Positions 25,961 to 35,407 of a stretch of 44,960 bases of DNA are shown here, in pieces. The notes under the pieces were generated by a model. That model was not told the origin of the DNA and ran no database searches. It saw only the letters and a list, made by a program, of their open reading frames with translations. A program made the position numbers and the translations under genes. Within the stretch, counting starts at the first letter, position 1. Each line of letters begins with the position of its first letter. The stretch is from PWND01 sp964601515 (lineage in GTDB: Bacteria; Bacteroidota; Bacteroidia; Bacteroidales; UBA7960), in assembly GCA_964601515.1 (NCBI GenBank), contig CAZRNU010000011.1:1-44960 (forward strand). The letters are read 5' to 3'.

Positions 25961-28897
25961 TTAAAGTCCAAGATTAATTCCAAAAGAAATAGTACGTACT
26001 TGAGGATGAGTAAAGAAATCAGTACCCATAACAACATTAGCCGGGCCGGCATAGTTTACCTCAGGGTCCATTCCACTATAATTTGTATATGTTAGAAGAT
26101 TTTGACCTGTAACATAAACTCTAGCACTACGAATGCCTGCTCTTGTAAGATGCTTTTTATCAATATTATACGATAAAACTACATTTTTAACTCTAAGATA
26201 TGATCCATCTTCAATAAAACGTGATGAGATTCTATTGTTATTATTAGGGTCTAACTCTGTGGCTCGTGGCACACTTGTAATATCTCCCGGTTCACGCCAG
26301 CGGTCCAATACAGCAGTTGTCTGGTTGTCTGAACCTTTCATTGACTCAATATAAATCCTGGTTCCATTAAAAATATCATTTCCGTACGAACCTTGAAGGA
26401 ATATGCTAAGATCAAAATTCTTATAGGAGAAATTATTTGTGAAACCACCAATAAAATCAGGATTAGGATCACCTATTTTGGTTCTGTCATCAGCGTTTAT
26501 GATTCCATCTCCATTAATATCATCAAAAACTATATCACCTGTTGAAGGGTCAACACCAAGACTTCTGTATCCATAAAAAACGCCTAATGGTTCTCCAACC
26601 CTAACAGAATTACTACCTCTTCCAATATTGTCAAGGGGCTGATCATTATAAAGCGACAGCACTTTATTTCTATTTCGGGAATAATTCAGATTTGATGTCC
26701 AACTGAAATTTTCTTTTTTAACATTTACAGTATTTAAAGTAATTTCTATACCTCTGTTTTCAAGTTCGCCAATATTTGAGACTATACTGTAGTATCCGGA
26801 AGTCATAGAAACCGGTCTGCTAAAAAGAAGATCTTTAGTATGATTTTTATAATATTCAAAATTTATTTCAATTCTGTCGTTATACAGGCCAATATCAGCA
26901 CCAACATTATACTGATAAGTAGTTTCCCATTTAAGATCAGGGTTTGACAGTGCAAGAGGATAAATACCGGCTTCACCAAGATAATTAGAACCACCTCCAT
27001 AGAGCGACAAATATGCGAAATCCGGAATTCCGTCATTACCTGTAACTCCATAACCACCTCTAAGCTTGAATTCATTTATTGGAGTTGATAAGTTTTTAAA
27101 GAAATCTTCTTCAGAAACGCGCCAGGCGAGAGAAGCTGCAGGGAATAAACCATAACGATTGTTTTCTCCGAATCTTGAAGAACCGTCATATCTTGCAGAA
27201 GCTGAAATAATATATTTGTAATCGTAGTTGTATTTAACTTGTCCGAAATATGAATTCATTCCACGGTTAACACCTCTTGAATATGCATTTGTAATTGTGC
27301 CGGCTTCACTAAGATATTGGAAGCTTTCATTTGGAAAGTCAACACCACGTATTAATTGATTTCTTCTTTGATATTTTTCAAACGAATAGCCAACAAGAAT
27401 TTCAGCGTTATGCACGTTAGCAAAAACATCCGCATAACGCAATGTGTTATTAGAAACTATATTGGTAACATTGTTTTGAGCAGATATTCCTATTCCATTT
27501 GATCTTGCACCCTGACGAGTAGTTGCAGGGTCATAACTATGCTCCCTCAAACTTAAATAATCGAATCCCCACTTCGTTTGAAAAGTAAGTTTTTCAAGAA
27601 TTTTGTAATCACCATAAAGGTTACCGATTGTTCTGTATGAATGTGCTTCATTTAAAGCTTCATTTCCAATTGCCACGGGGTTGGCAAAAGGAGCATCTTC
27701 ATTATAAGAGCCATCTTCGTTATAAACCGGGAAAATAGCCGGGTTTGCAATTGCATTTGCAAGAGGTGCATTAAGCGATTGGTCACCTTCTACCCTATTA
27801 TTCAGTGCATAACTAACTCCCAAACTAGCTCCAACGTTAAATCTTTTATTCACTTTATGATCAAGATTTACTCTACCATTAAGTCTTTCATAAGAAGTTC
27901 CTATTAACACGCCTTCTTGCAAAAAATAATTTCCAGAAATAAAAAACTTAGTTGCATTATCGCCACCGTTAAATGAAAGCTCATAATTAGCCATAGGGGC
28001 ACTTTTTAGAACTTCATTTAACCAATCAGTATCAATAATATTTTCAGGATCGGCAGGGGAAGTACCTTTTAGTTCGTGCCATTGCTCAGCATTAAGCATT
28101 TCTAGTTTTTTCTCAATACTTTGAATACCGTAGCTTGCATTGAAATTTATATTAGTTTTTTGAGCTGAACCCCTTTTTGTTGTTATAAGGATAACTCCAT
28201 TTGTTGCCCTCGCACCATAAATTGCTGCAGTAGAAGCATCCTTCAAAACAGTAATCGATTCAATATCATTTGGATTAATGTCTGATAATGCATCTATTGT
28301 CTGCCCTGAAAACCCAACCTGCCCTAAATTGCCTGTGGTTATTGGAATTCCGTCAACAACTATTAGTGGATCATTTCCGGCAGAAATAGAACTATTACCT
28401 CTAATCCTAATCGAATTAGCTGCGCCGGGAGTACCGGAGCTTGCAGTAATTTGAACACCTGCTGACCGGCCCTGCAAAACCCCGTCAAGTGTTCTTAATG
28501 GCAAGTCTTTGATTTGATTTTCACCAACAACACCTAAAGAACCGGTTATCAATTTACTTGATTCTGTACCATAACCAACTACTATAACCTCTCCTAGTCT
28601 CGCAATATCCATTACCATTGATACGTTTATTGTACTTTTTCCTTCAATAGGAATAATCTCTGCAGCCATTCCTACATAAGAGAAGACTAAAGTATCATTG
28701 GCATTTGCCTCGATGTTAAATTGTCCATTAATGTCAGTAATGGTACCAACTGTAGAATTTTTTATAAGAATTGTTACCCCGGGAAGAGTAATATTATCTT
28801 CCATCATGGATGTAACTACTCCACTAACTTTTATCTTTTGAGCAAATATGCCCCCTGAGATAACAATCAGCAATAAAAAGATTAGAATTCTTCTCAT
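25961..28897 (-). CDS. SusC/RagA family TonB-linked outer membrane protein
   Basis: A 978-residue outer membrane channel. A signal peptide (to about residue 20, GIFAQ) is followed by a carboxypeptidase-D-regulatory-like domain (22-95: VSGVVTSMMEDNITLPGVTILIKN, GTITDINGQFNI). A TonB-interacting segment with VIVVGYGT (about 104-111) precedes the plug (115-235, with NPNDIESITVLKDASTAAIYGARATNGVILITTK). The barrel ends at ISFGINLGL. It forms a SusCD complex with the next gene for TonB-driven import. It is the first gene of the operon and has a well-placed promoter at 28990-29019. Relatives import glycans or peptides (RagA). Here the neighbouring cyanophycinase suggests peptide-type oligomers. Confidence 0.96.
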   Translation of the reverse strand: MRRILIFLLLIVISGGIFAQKIKVSGVVTSMMEDNITLPGVTILIKNSTVGTITDINGQFNIEANANDTLVFSYVGMAAEIIPIEGKSTINVSMVMDIARLGEVIVVGYGTESSKLITGSLGVVGENQIKDLPLRTLDGVLQGRSAGVQITASSGTPGAANSIRIRGNSSISAGNDPLIVVDGIPITTGNLGQVGFSGQTIDALSDINPNDIESITVLKDASTAAIYGARATNGVILITTKRGSAQKTNINFNASYGIQSIEKKLEMLNAEQWHELKGTSPADPENIIDTDWLNEVLKSAPMANYELSFNGGDNATKFFISGNYFLQEGVLIGTSYERLNGRVNLDHKVNKRFNVGASLGVSYALNNRVEGDQSLNAPLANAIANPAIFPVYNEDGSYNEDAPFANPVAIGNEALNEAHSYRTIGNLYGDYKILEKLTFQTKWGFDYLSLREHSYDPATTRQGARSNGIGISAQNNVTNIVSNNTLRYADVFANVHNAEILVGYSFEKYQRRNQLIRGVDFPNESFQYLSEAGTITNAYSRGVNRGMNSYFGQVKYNYDYKYIISASARYDGSSRFGENNRYGLFPAASLAWRVSEEDFFKNLSTPINEFKLRGGYGVTGNDGIPDFAYLSLYGGGSNYLGEAGIYPLALSNPDLKWETTYQYNVGADIGLYNDRIEINFEYYKNHTKDLLFSRPVSMTSGYYSIVSNIGELENRGIEITLNTVNVKKENFSWTSNLNYSRNRNKVLSLYNDQPLDNIGRGSNSVRVGEPLGVFYGYRSLGVDPSTGDIVFDDINGDGIINADDRTKIGDPNPDFIGGFTNNFSYKNFDLSIFLQGSYGNDIFNGTRIYIESMKGSDNQTTAVLDRWREPGDITSVPRATELDPNNNNRISSRFIEDGSYLRVKNVVLSYNIDKKHLTRAGIRSARVYVTGQNLLTYTNYSGMDPEVNYAGPANVVMGTDFFTHPQVRTISFGINLGL

Positions 28898-29196
28898 AAG
28901 CGATAAATTTTTGTTGATTAATATTATAATTTTCTTTAAGCAATAAGACTATAAAAGAATGGTTTTTTTTTCTCACATCCCAACTATTACAAAAATAGAA
29001 TTTTTTGGGATTATTCCAATAGGATTGCCTATTATTTAATGATTTGCGTTATTGATGACTTTCATTACATATAGCAAATCTCTAAATATGAATAGAATAA
29101 CTTGATTTTATTAAATTCAAAATTTTTGTTAATAACAATTATTATTAACTTTAGCAAACCAATTAATTGCTAAGAATTTATTTAACCGGTTACATA
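28898..29196. other. Divergent spacer between susC and the histidine kinase
   Basis: A spacer of 299 nt holding the susC promoter (28990-29019) and a weaker candidate for the kinase gene: TTG at 29126-29128 and TAACTTTA at 29146-29153, which is 7 of 8 and 17 nt apart. No sigma-54, ECF or other operator could be recognised. Confidence 0.5.
28990..29019 (-). promoter_or_regulatory. Promoter of the susC operon
   Basis: Reading leftwards, TTG (29019-29017), exactly 19 nt and TATTTTTG (28997-28990) match the Bacteroidota consensus. The leader before the susC start codon would be about 85 nt. Confidence 0.7.
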
Positions 29197-31263
29197 ATGC
29201 AAAAGAATAAAAGCGAAACAAAATCAGCTAAAAACCAAAGCATAGAGAATTATGTAAAGCATCTAGAATCGGCATTATCAAGATTGGAGTATTTAGCAGA
29301 AGCCTTAAAGGAAAGTGAATTACGATTCAAGCTACTAGCAGAGATTGCTCCCGTAGGCATTTTTAGAACAGATGAAAAGGGAGTTACAAATTATGTGAAT
29401 CCACACTGGTGCAGCATATCCGGATTAAGATCTGAAGAGGCAATTGGTGATGGATGGTTAAGAGCTGTTCATCCGGAAGACAGGATTATTATTCAAAAAA
29501 ATTGGGAAAAAAAGGCCGGATATAATAAGATTTCTGAAGCAGAATATAGGTTTCTTAGAAAAGACGGCTCGATTTCGTGGGTAATTGGCAAAGCAATTCC
29601 ATTAAAATCATCAAATAAAAATCATGCGGGTTACATTGGTACTATAACCGATGTAACGCAATTAAAAATTGCAGAGAACAAGCTTTACAAAAGACTTGAA
29701 GGAGAAAGAATTTTGTCATCAATATCTTCAAGGTTTATAAATGTGAGCTTGCAAACTATCGATAAGGAAATAAATTTAGCTCTTAAAGAAATTGGAATTC
29801 ATGCTGACGCTGATAGAAGTTATGTATTCATTATTTCTGATGATGATCAACATATTTCAAACACACATGAATGGTGTAGAAAAGGCATTAGCACTCAGAT
29901 GCAAAATCTTCAAAATGAACACATTAGTTCATTACCATGGCTAATGAAAAAGCTTTATAAACATATTCCCATTCACATTAAGTCTGTAAAACGGTTACCA
30001 ATTGCTGCAAAAAACGAAAAAGATATTTTAGAATCTCAGGAGATAAAATCTGCTCTAATTATTCCCCTTGTAATATCAAACAAGCTAATAGGTTTCTTAG
30101 GGTTTGATGCCGTGATTGAAGAGAAAGTGTGGTCAGATGAAGATGTGGTTCTTTTAAAAATATTAGCAGAAGTATTATCAAACTCGTTTAAAAGACTTAA
30201 ATCGGAACAACTACTTCGCGAAAGCGAAGAAAGAAACAAAGCTATTGTTAATGCACTGCCTGATATGTTTTTTAGGCTAAACAAAGAATCTGTTTTTATC
30301 GACTGTTCAACATTACATGCTGAAAAGTATTATATACCAATTGAGCAGTTCATAGGTAAAAAAGTTCAAGATGTTTTACCGCCAGCTTTGTCTGATATTA
30401 TAATGGAAAAGCTTAATGAAGCGAAAACCACTAATACACTTCAAATTTTTAATTATCCGCTGATTGTTAAGGGAATAGAAAAATGGTTTGAAGCTAGAGT
30501 AATTCCGGACATTAACAATGATTTGCTTGTAATTGTTAGAGATGTGACAGAGCAAAAGGATCAACAAAAGAAACTTGAACAAAAAAATGAAGAGCTTGAA
30601 AAATATACTTATACAGTCTCCCATGATCTAAAAAGTCCACTTATCACAATTAATGGGTTTGCAAAATATTTACTTGAAGATATTAAAAACAACAATTATA
30701 ATAATGTAAAGATTGACCTTCAGAGAATAATAAATGCATCAAATAAACTTAGCAATATGCTTGACGATTTACTGGAAATATCAACGGCCGGACAAATTGT
30801 CAGCAAAACTCATAATTTCCCTCTTGGAAGAATAATAAAAGATGTATTAGATCTTTTAGCTATTACAATCAGTAAAAAGAATGCAAAAATTATAATAAAC
30901 AGAAGACTTCCTGTAATATCTGCAGATGAAAACAGAATAAAAATTGTAATGCAAAACCTAATAGAAAATGCTCTTAAATATTCAAGTAAAGATTTAGACC
31001 CGATTATTGAAATTGGATCTAGAATTGATGGCAACAAAAGAGTTATTTTTGTAAAAGATAATGGAATTGGAATTCATCCTGATTATAAAACAAAAATATT
31101 CGGATTATTTACTAAATTTAAGGATGAATCAAAGGGGTCGGGAATTGGTCTTGCTATATCCAAAAGGATTATTGAAGCTCACAATGGAAGTATATGGGTA
31201 GAATCTGAGGGAATTGGAAAGGGTTCAACATTTTGTTTTTTTATACCAAAAAATCTTTCTTAA
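29197..31263 (+). CDS. PAS-GAF-PAS hybrid-free sensor histidine kinase
   Basis: A 688-residue cytosolic kinase from ATG 29197; an earlier TTG at 29167 is a weaker start. A short coiled-coil segment (about 15-40) leads to a PAS domain (about 42-165, FRTDEKGVTNYVNPHWCSIS). A GAF-like domain (about 180-335) and a second PAS domain (about 345-450) follow. The HisKA dimerisation region has His476 in SHDLKSPL. The HATPase domain (about 565-688) has the N box NLIENALKY, the G1 box DNGIG and GSGIGL. No membrane helices were seen, so it senses an internal signal. It lies 10 nt before a response regulator gene, its likely partner. It is divergent from susC, and a role in that locus is possible but not shown. 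Confidence 0.92.
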   Translation: MQKNKSETKSAKNQSIENYVKHLESALSRLEYLAEALKESELRFKLLAEIAPVGIFRTDEKGVTNYVNPHWCSISGLRSEEAIGDGWLRAVHPEDRIIIQKNWEKKAGYNKISEAEYRFLRKDGSISWVIGKAIPLKSSNKNHAGYIGTITDVTQLKIAENKLYKRLEGERILSSISSRFINVSLQTIDKEINLALKEIGIHADADRSYVFIISDDDQHISNTHEWCRKGISTQMQNLQNEHISSLPWLMKKLYKHIPIHIKSVKRLPIAAKNEKDILESQEIKSALIIPLVISNKLIGFLGFDAVIEEKVWSDEDVVLLKILAEVLSNSFKRLKSEQLLRESEERNKAIVNALPDMFFRLNKESVFIDCSTLHAEKYYIPIEQFIGKKVQDVLPPALSDIIMEKLNEAKTTNTLQIFNYPLIVKGIEKWFEARVIPDINNDLLVIVRDVTEQKDQQKKLEQKNEELEKYTYTVSHDLKSPLITINGFAKYLLEDIKNNNYNNVKIDLQRIINASNKLSNMLDDLLEISTAGQIVSKTHNFPLGRIIKDVLDLLAITISKKNAKIIINRRLPVISADENRIKIVMQNLIENALKYSSKDLDPIIEIGSRIDGNKRVIFVKDNGIGIHPDYKTKIFGLFTKFKDESKGSGIGLAISKRIIEAHNGSIWVESEGIGKGSTFCFFIPKNLS

Positions 31264-31273
31264 AACAATTATT

Positions 31274-31690
31274 ATGAATAGTGTTAACAATCAAGACTTA
31301 CTTAATATAATGCTGATTGAAGATGATTTTGATCATGCAGAATTAACTAAGCGAATAATAAATAACTTAGAAAAGACAGTAAAATTGATTCACGTTAAAA
31401 GTGGCGAGAAAGCCTTAGATTTTCTTTTACATAAATGCAATACTAAAAGGGCGAGTGAGATTGATTTAATAATTTTAGATTTAAGACTTCCCGGTTTAGA
31501 TGGAATAGATATTCTCAAAAAAATAAAAGAATCAAAAGATATCAAAGGAATTCCGGTTGTTGTATTGAGCACCTCCGGATTTAATCATGATAAGAATCTT
31601 GCAAAGAAACACAAAGCCGATCACTATCTCGTAAAACCCCTTGATCAGAAAGAATTAATTAAGACTCTAATTGATTTGAAATTATACTAA
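31274..31690 (+). CDS. Single-domain response regulator (Rcp1-like)
   Basis: A 138-residue receiver domain from ATG 31274. The acidic pocket is LIEDDFD near residues 14-20, the phospho-acceptor is Asp69 in ILDLRLPG, the Ser/Thr switch region is VVLSTSG, and the Lys is in YLVKPLD. There is no DNA-binding or enzyme domain, so the signal is passed to an unknown partner. It resembles the small receivers paired with PAS-type kinases in cyanobacteria and Bacteroidota. Ten nt separate it from the kinase, and the two are surely co-transcribed. Confidence 0.93.
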   Translation: MNSVNNQDLLNIMLIEDDFDHAELTKRIINNLEKTVKLIHVKSGEKALDFLLHKCNTKRASEIDLIILDLRLPGLDGIDILKKIKESKDIKGIPVVVLSTSGFNHDKNLAKKHKADHYLVKPLDQKELIKTLIDLKLY

Positions 31691-31705
31691 AAAGAAAGCT
31701 TCAAC

Positions 31706-33289
31706 CTATTTTTTTATCAGTTTAATAGTTATCTCTTTTCCATCAACTTCCAACCTTAAAAAGTACACTCCGGAAGGTTGATTACTAAATGGATAAGGAA
31801 TTGTATTGCGACCAACATTTAGGCTTATTTGCAAATTTGCTAACTCATTCATAACAACATCATACAATCTAACATTTGCAACAGATGAATTAAGAGAATT
31901 GTAGTACTCTAAATGCACAAAAGTGGAGAATGGGTTGGGAAATACATTCACTTTAAGTTCATTATTTACTGAAATATTTTCAAAATCAAAAATTGAAACA
32001 TCATCATCAATTACTTGATATTCAAATACTCCAATATCAATTCTTTCGCCTTTAATTCTTGGATTTCCAATTAAATCATATTCAAAAATGTCAAGTTCAT
32101 TCGAAAATTCATATCCTGCATTAATACATGAAGATTCCGAATTCAATTCAAACCAGAAATCAATTTCCTCGAACAATGGATCTTCATCAATATTGTTTTC
32201 GAAGTTTCCCAAAAATGCCTCTCCAATTGCTCCTCCCTGCATACCTTCTAATCCGCCTTCAAGGTTGTTATTATAGAAATCGGGAGCAGAATTTACGTCC
32301 CATATAAATATCTGATTTATCTGCTCGGGATATGATGTGTTGTTTCTTATAATGTTATTATAAAATTTCGGTGCACTACCTTCAAAAAAGTACAAACCTC
32401 CACCATATCCTGCATAATTATTCATAATATTGTTGTTTGCTATTACTACCGAACCATCAATAAAAGCTATTCCTCCGCCAAAAAACATTGCAGTATTATT
32501 TGTAATAAGATTATTTGAAATAACAGCATCTGATTCCATTCGCAAAACGCCAATTCCACCACCAAGCGGAGCATCGTTCTCATTTATTATACAATTATAA
32601 ATTGTAGGATTTGCTTCTTCAATAGCAACCGCACCACCTATGCCTTCAGAAAAATTATGATAAAATTCAGACCATCCAATTTCAACATTGCTTTTCATCA
32701 TAAATACAGCACCACCATAGGCATATATCGAACTATCGAATGTTTGTACAGTGTTATTGTGAAACAAACAATTATTAATAACAGCTTCAGTATCATAAAT
32801 GTAAACTGCGCCACCTTTTGTGTAAGCATAATTATGTCTAAAAATAGAGTTTTCAATAATTGCAGTCTTAGGGCCAATGATTCTTAGCGCACCACCTTCA
32901 ATATAGTCGCCATTAGATACTTTCGAAAACTCGAAAATGCAATGCTTGAAAATTGCCTCAGATTCACTACGTCCGTTCAGTCTGATACCATTCCATCCTC
33001 CACCCGGTTTATAAGTATCATATATCCCTAATGTATCAGAAGCAGTAAAAATGATAGGCTCATCTTCAGTTCCTTCAGCTATAATATTTCCTTCTACATT
33101 AATGTTGTAATATCCGTGGAACAATACAACTGTACCTTTTGGGATTTCCCATGTAGAGCATTGAGAGACAAAGACATCTTCAACTACATGCAAAGTATCA
33201 GGCGCATTCGAAAATGAAATATTTGAAATCAAAGCAGCAACAATAAATGTTACAATTGAGACAAGATTTTTAATGGTATTTTTTTTCAT
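31706..33289 (-). CDS. T9SS-secreted right-handed beta-helix protein
   Basis: A 527-residue protein from ATG 33289, chosen because MKKNTIKNLVSIVTF starts a signal peptide, while earlier Met codons would extend into the upstream gene. Residues 90-360 form repeated parallel beta-helix turns with ladders such as GGAVYIYDTEAVINNCLF and GGGIAFIDGSVVIANNNI. They end in a choice-of-anchor-Q-like region (NPRIKGERIDIGVFEY). The last 80 residues are a T9SS type A sorting domain (LKVNVFPNPFSTF to SGVYFLRLEVDG). Beta-helices of this type bind or cut polysaccharides, but no catalytic residues can be assigned. It is convergent with the response regulator gene (15 nt). Confidence 0.88.
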   Translation of the reverse strand: MKKNTIKNLVSIVTFIVAALISNISFSNAPDTLHVVEDVFVSQCSTWEIPKGTVVLFHGYYNINVEGNIIAEGTEDEPIIFTASDTLGIYDTYKPGGGWNGIRLNGRSESEAIFKHCIFEFSKVSNGDYIEGGALRIIGPKTAIIENSIFRHNYAYTKGGAVYIYDTEAVINNCLFHNNTVQTFDSSIYAYGGAVFMMKSNVEIGWSEFYHNFSEGIGGAVAIEEANPTIYNCIINENDAPLGGGIGVLRMESDAVISNNLITNNTAMFFGGGIAFIDGSVVIANNNIMNNYAGYGGGLYFFEGSAPKFYNNIIRNNTSYPEQINQIFIWDVNSAPDFYNNNLEGGLEGMQGGAIGEAFLGNFENNIDEDPLFEEIDFWFELNSESSCINAGYEFSNELDIFEYDLIGNPRIKGERIDIGVFEYQVIDDDVSIFDFENISVNNELKVNVFPNPFSTFVHLEYYNSLNSSVANVRLYDVVMNELANLQISLNVGRNTIPYPFSNQPSGVYFLRLEVDGKEITIKLIKK

Positions 33290-33308
33290 TTTTTTATAAA
33301 GATTTATA

Positions 33309-33803
33309 TTAATCATAAAGTTTAACATATTCATACTTGTTGCCTCTTGCATCAAGAAATTTTAAAAAATCTTGATACGAAATAATAATAGAAGCAGTAT
33401 TTATATTTGGATGGAAGCTGATTCTATCACTATTTTTTAAATTATCATCCAGAAACAAATGCACATGACAATCGTTGTCATTTATAAGTCCTAATGGTGA
33501 AACAGAGCCGGGCGTGACACCTAAATATTTTTTCATTCTTTCAGGAGAGGCAAAAGACAATTGTCATTGCTTCAATTTAAGTTCAAGACTTCTAATATCC
33601 AGTGCTTGCTTATGTTCAATTATTGTAAGATAATGCTTATTGCCCTTATGATTTCTAAAAAACAAGTTTTTACAATGAGTTGCTTCAATATCTTTCCAGT
33701 ATTGTGATGCTATCTCAACTGTAGGAGCCTCCGGGTGTTCGTAATAATCAAAATTAATACTTAAAGAATCAAGAAAAGAATAGAGTTTTGGGTCGCCGTT
33801 CAT
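33309..33803 (-). pseudogene. Prolyl-tRNA editing protein (ProX/YbaK-like), in-frame TGA
   Basis: A 164-codon reading frame of the YbaK/ProX family, which hydrolyses mischarged aminoacyl-tRNAs (for example Ala-tRNAPro). Family motifs are present on both sides of a TGA at 33566-33564: EHPEAPTVEIA, CKNLFFRNHKGNKHYL and IEHKQALDI before it; LSFASPERMKKYLGVTPGSVSPLGLIND and CHVHLFLDDNL after it. The frame is unbroken otherwise. In relatives I recall a short Lys/Gly-rich turn at this place, so a GGA-to-TGA change is likely. A TTG directly after could restart translation but would give only the C-terminal half. This is either recent inactivation or a sequencing error. Confidence 0.85.
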
Positions 33804-33844
33804 TCGTATTTCATTATAAATCTATCATCAAAGCTAATATAAAA

Positions 33845-33889
33845 CCGGATAAATCAGGAATCCTTAACGGTTTTTCCTGAAATATCCGG
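33845..33889 (-). terminator. Hairpin terminator of the ferritin gene
   Basis: Two paired blocks (CCGGAT with ATCCGG, TCAGGAA with TTCCTGA) with a 3-nt internal mismatch form a long hairpin. Reading leftwards it is followed by TTTTATAT, a short T-rich tail. Confidence 0.55.
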
Positions 33890-33910
33890 CTAAATTACAA
33901 GAAGTAATAA

Positions 33911-34399
33911 TTATTGGCCTCTCATATTCATGATATCCCTGTCAAACAGATAAATATTTTTATCTCCAAGTAATTTTAATTTATCAAGAATATTCTGAAC
34001 AGAGGTTTCTTCTTCTACTTGCTCAGTTACAAACCACTGCACCCAATTATTAGTAGCATGGTCTTTTTCAGCAACAGCAAGGTCAACGATTTTATCAATA
34101 GATGCGGTAACCATTTGTTCGTGTTCTAAAGCAGCTTTGAAAATTTCCGGAACACCTTTGTATGTTTTTGGAGGCATATCAATTTTTGGAATTATTGCAT
34201 GTCCGCCCCTTTCATTAATAAAACGAACAAATTTCATCATGTGCATACGCTCTTCTTCAGCCTGAGCATAAAACCAGTTCGAAATTCCTTCATAGCCTTG
34301 AGTTTCAGCCCAAGATGCCATTGCGAGATAAAGTTGAGAAGCATAAGCTTCTTTGCCCACCTGTTCGTTTAGAATTGTTTCGATTTTCTTTTTTAACAT
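33911..34399 (-). CDS. ftnA: Non-haem ferritin
   Basis: A 162-residue ferritin of normal length. Ferroxidase ligands are visible in the helix NEQVGKEAYASQLYLAMASW (Glu17 of KEAYAS), in FYAQAEEERMHMMKF (Glu48-50, His53), in ALEHEQ, and in the late QWFVTEQVEEE. It stores iron as ferric mineral in a 24-mer cytosolic shell and protects against oxygen and Fenton chemistry. The gene is monocistronic: about 108 nt separate it from atpG and a hairpin follows it. No haem-binding Met typical of bacterioferritin was seen. A fitting partner is the BFD-like protein gene elsewhere in the window, though such ferredoxins usually serve bacterioferritin. Confidence 0.95.
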   Translation of the reverse strand: MLKKKIETILNEQVGKEAYASQLYLAMASWAETQGYEGISNWFYAQAEEERMHMMKFVRFINERGGHAIIPKIDMPPKTYKGVPEIFKAALEHEQMVTASIDKIVDLAVAEKDHATNNWVQWFVTEQVEEETSVQNILDKLKLLGDKNIYLFDRDIMNMRGQ

Positions 34400-34507
34400 A
34401 GTTGTAATATTTAAAAGTTTATAATTTGTTTGTATAATGCGATGTAATTAATTTGAAATACTTACTTGTAAAACAAACAACAAAGAATAATGTTTGAAAA
34501 AAATAAA

Positions 34508-35404
34508 TTATTGATTTAAAGCCTCTGCTCCACTTACAATTTCAACAATTTCTCCTGTAATAGTAGCCTGACGAACCTTATTGTACTTTATAGTTAAGTC
34601 TTTTAGAACTTCTGTTGCATTATCTGTAGCTTTATGCATAGCAGTCATTCTTGCGCCTTGCTCACTTGCAAAAGAATCTAGTGCTACCCTATAAAACATT
34701 GTTCGAATTGTTTTAGGTATCAATTCATTCAAAACCTCAACTTCATTTGGCTCAAGAATTATATCATTAACTTCATCCTCTTTAAGTTTCTTTCCTTTAG
34801 AATCAACTGAATTATTAGTAAATGGAAGAAATTGTTCACAAACGACTTCCTGTACGGCAGGATTTTTAAACTTATTATAAACCATTTCAATCTGATCAAC
34901 CTCTCCGGAAGTAAACAAATTCATAAACTTCTCTGCCATTGTAATGCAATACTTATAATTCTCGCTACTTAATACATCCAGTTCATGACCTATTATTTCA
35001 GTATCTCTTTTTTTGAAAAATTCAAATCCTTTTTTACCAATCAAAAACAACTTCACATTGGCAGTTTGATTAACTTCCTCAATCCTTTTAATTGCGTTTT
35101 TAATAACAAAAGAGTTGAAAGGGCCGCATAATCCTTTGTTTGCTGTAAATACAATTAAAAGAATGTTTTTCACTTCCCTGTTTTGAGAAAAAGGATTAAC
35201 ATTTTCACCTTGATTTGCAGATGTTGTCCGATGCTGCAGTATTGCAAGTAAATGTTGCAGCTTTTGAGCATAAGGCCTAAGGCTAAGGATACCATTCTGA
35301 GCTTTTCTAAGCTTAGATGCAGACACCATTTTCATAGCACTTGTTATTTGCCTAGTAGATTTAACAGACGCTATTCTAACTCTTATTTCCTTAAGATTAG
35401 CCAT
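34508..35404 (-). CDS. atpG: ATP synthase F1 subunit gamma
   Basis: A 298-residue gamma subunit, the rotating central stalk. The N-terminal helix is clear (IRVRIASVKSTRQITSAMKMVSASKLRKAQ) and the C-terminal helix has MTAMHKATDNATEVLKDLTIKYNKVRQATIT, ending EIVSGAEAL. Length is about 10 residues over E. coli. It starts 3 nt after atpA, so translation is probably coupled. It is the last ATP synthase gene here. The beta and epsilon genes (atpD, atpC) are not in the window and, as in many Bacteroidota, probably sit elsewhere. Confidence 0.97.
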   Translation of the reverse strand: MANLKEIRVRIASVKSTRQITSAMKMVSASKLRKAQNGILSLRPYAQKLQHLLAILQHRTTSANQGENVNPFSQNREVKNILLIVFTANKGLCGPFNSFVIKNAIKRIEEVNQTANVKLFLIGKKGFEFFKKRDTEIIGHELDVLSSENYKYCITMAEKFMNLFTSGEVDQIEMVYNKFKNPAVQEVVCEQFLPFTNNSVDSKGKKLKEDEVNDIILEPNEVEVLNELIPKTIRTMFYRVALDSFASEQGARMTAMHKATDNATEVLKDLTIKYNKVRQATITGEIVEIVSGAEALNQ

Positions 35405-35407
35405 TTA

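Noticed and set aside
33309..33803. Selenocysteine at the in-frame TGA of the ProX-like gene
   Set aside because: The site is not a catalytic Cys position of the family, no selenium gene is near, and I saw no convincing hairpin directly after the TGA.
33309..33803. General UGA reassignment
   Set aside because: All other genes read through with TGG Trp codons and normal TAA/TAG stops. One TGA is better explained by mutation or error.
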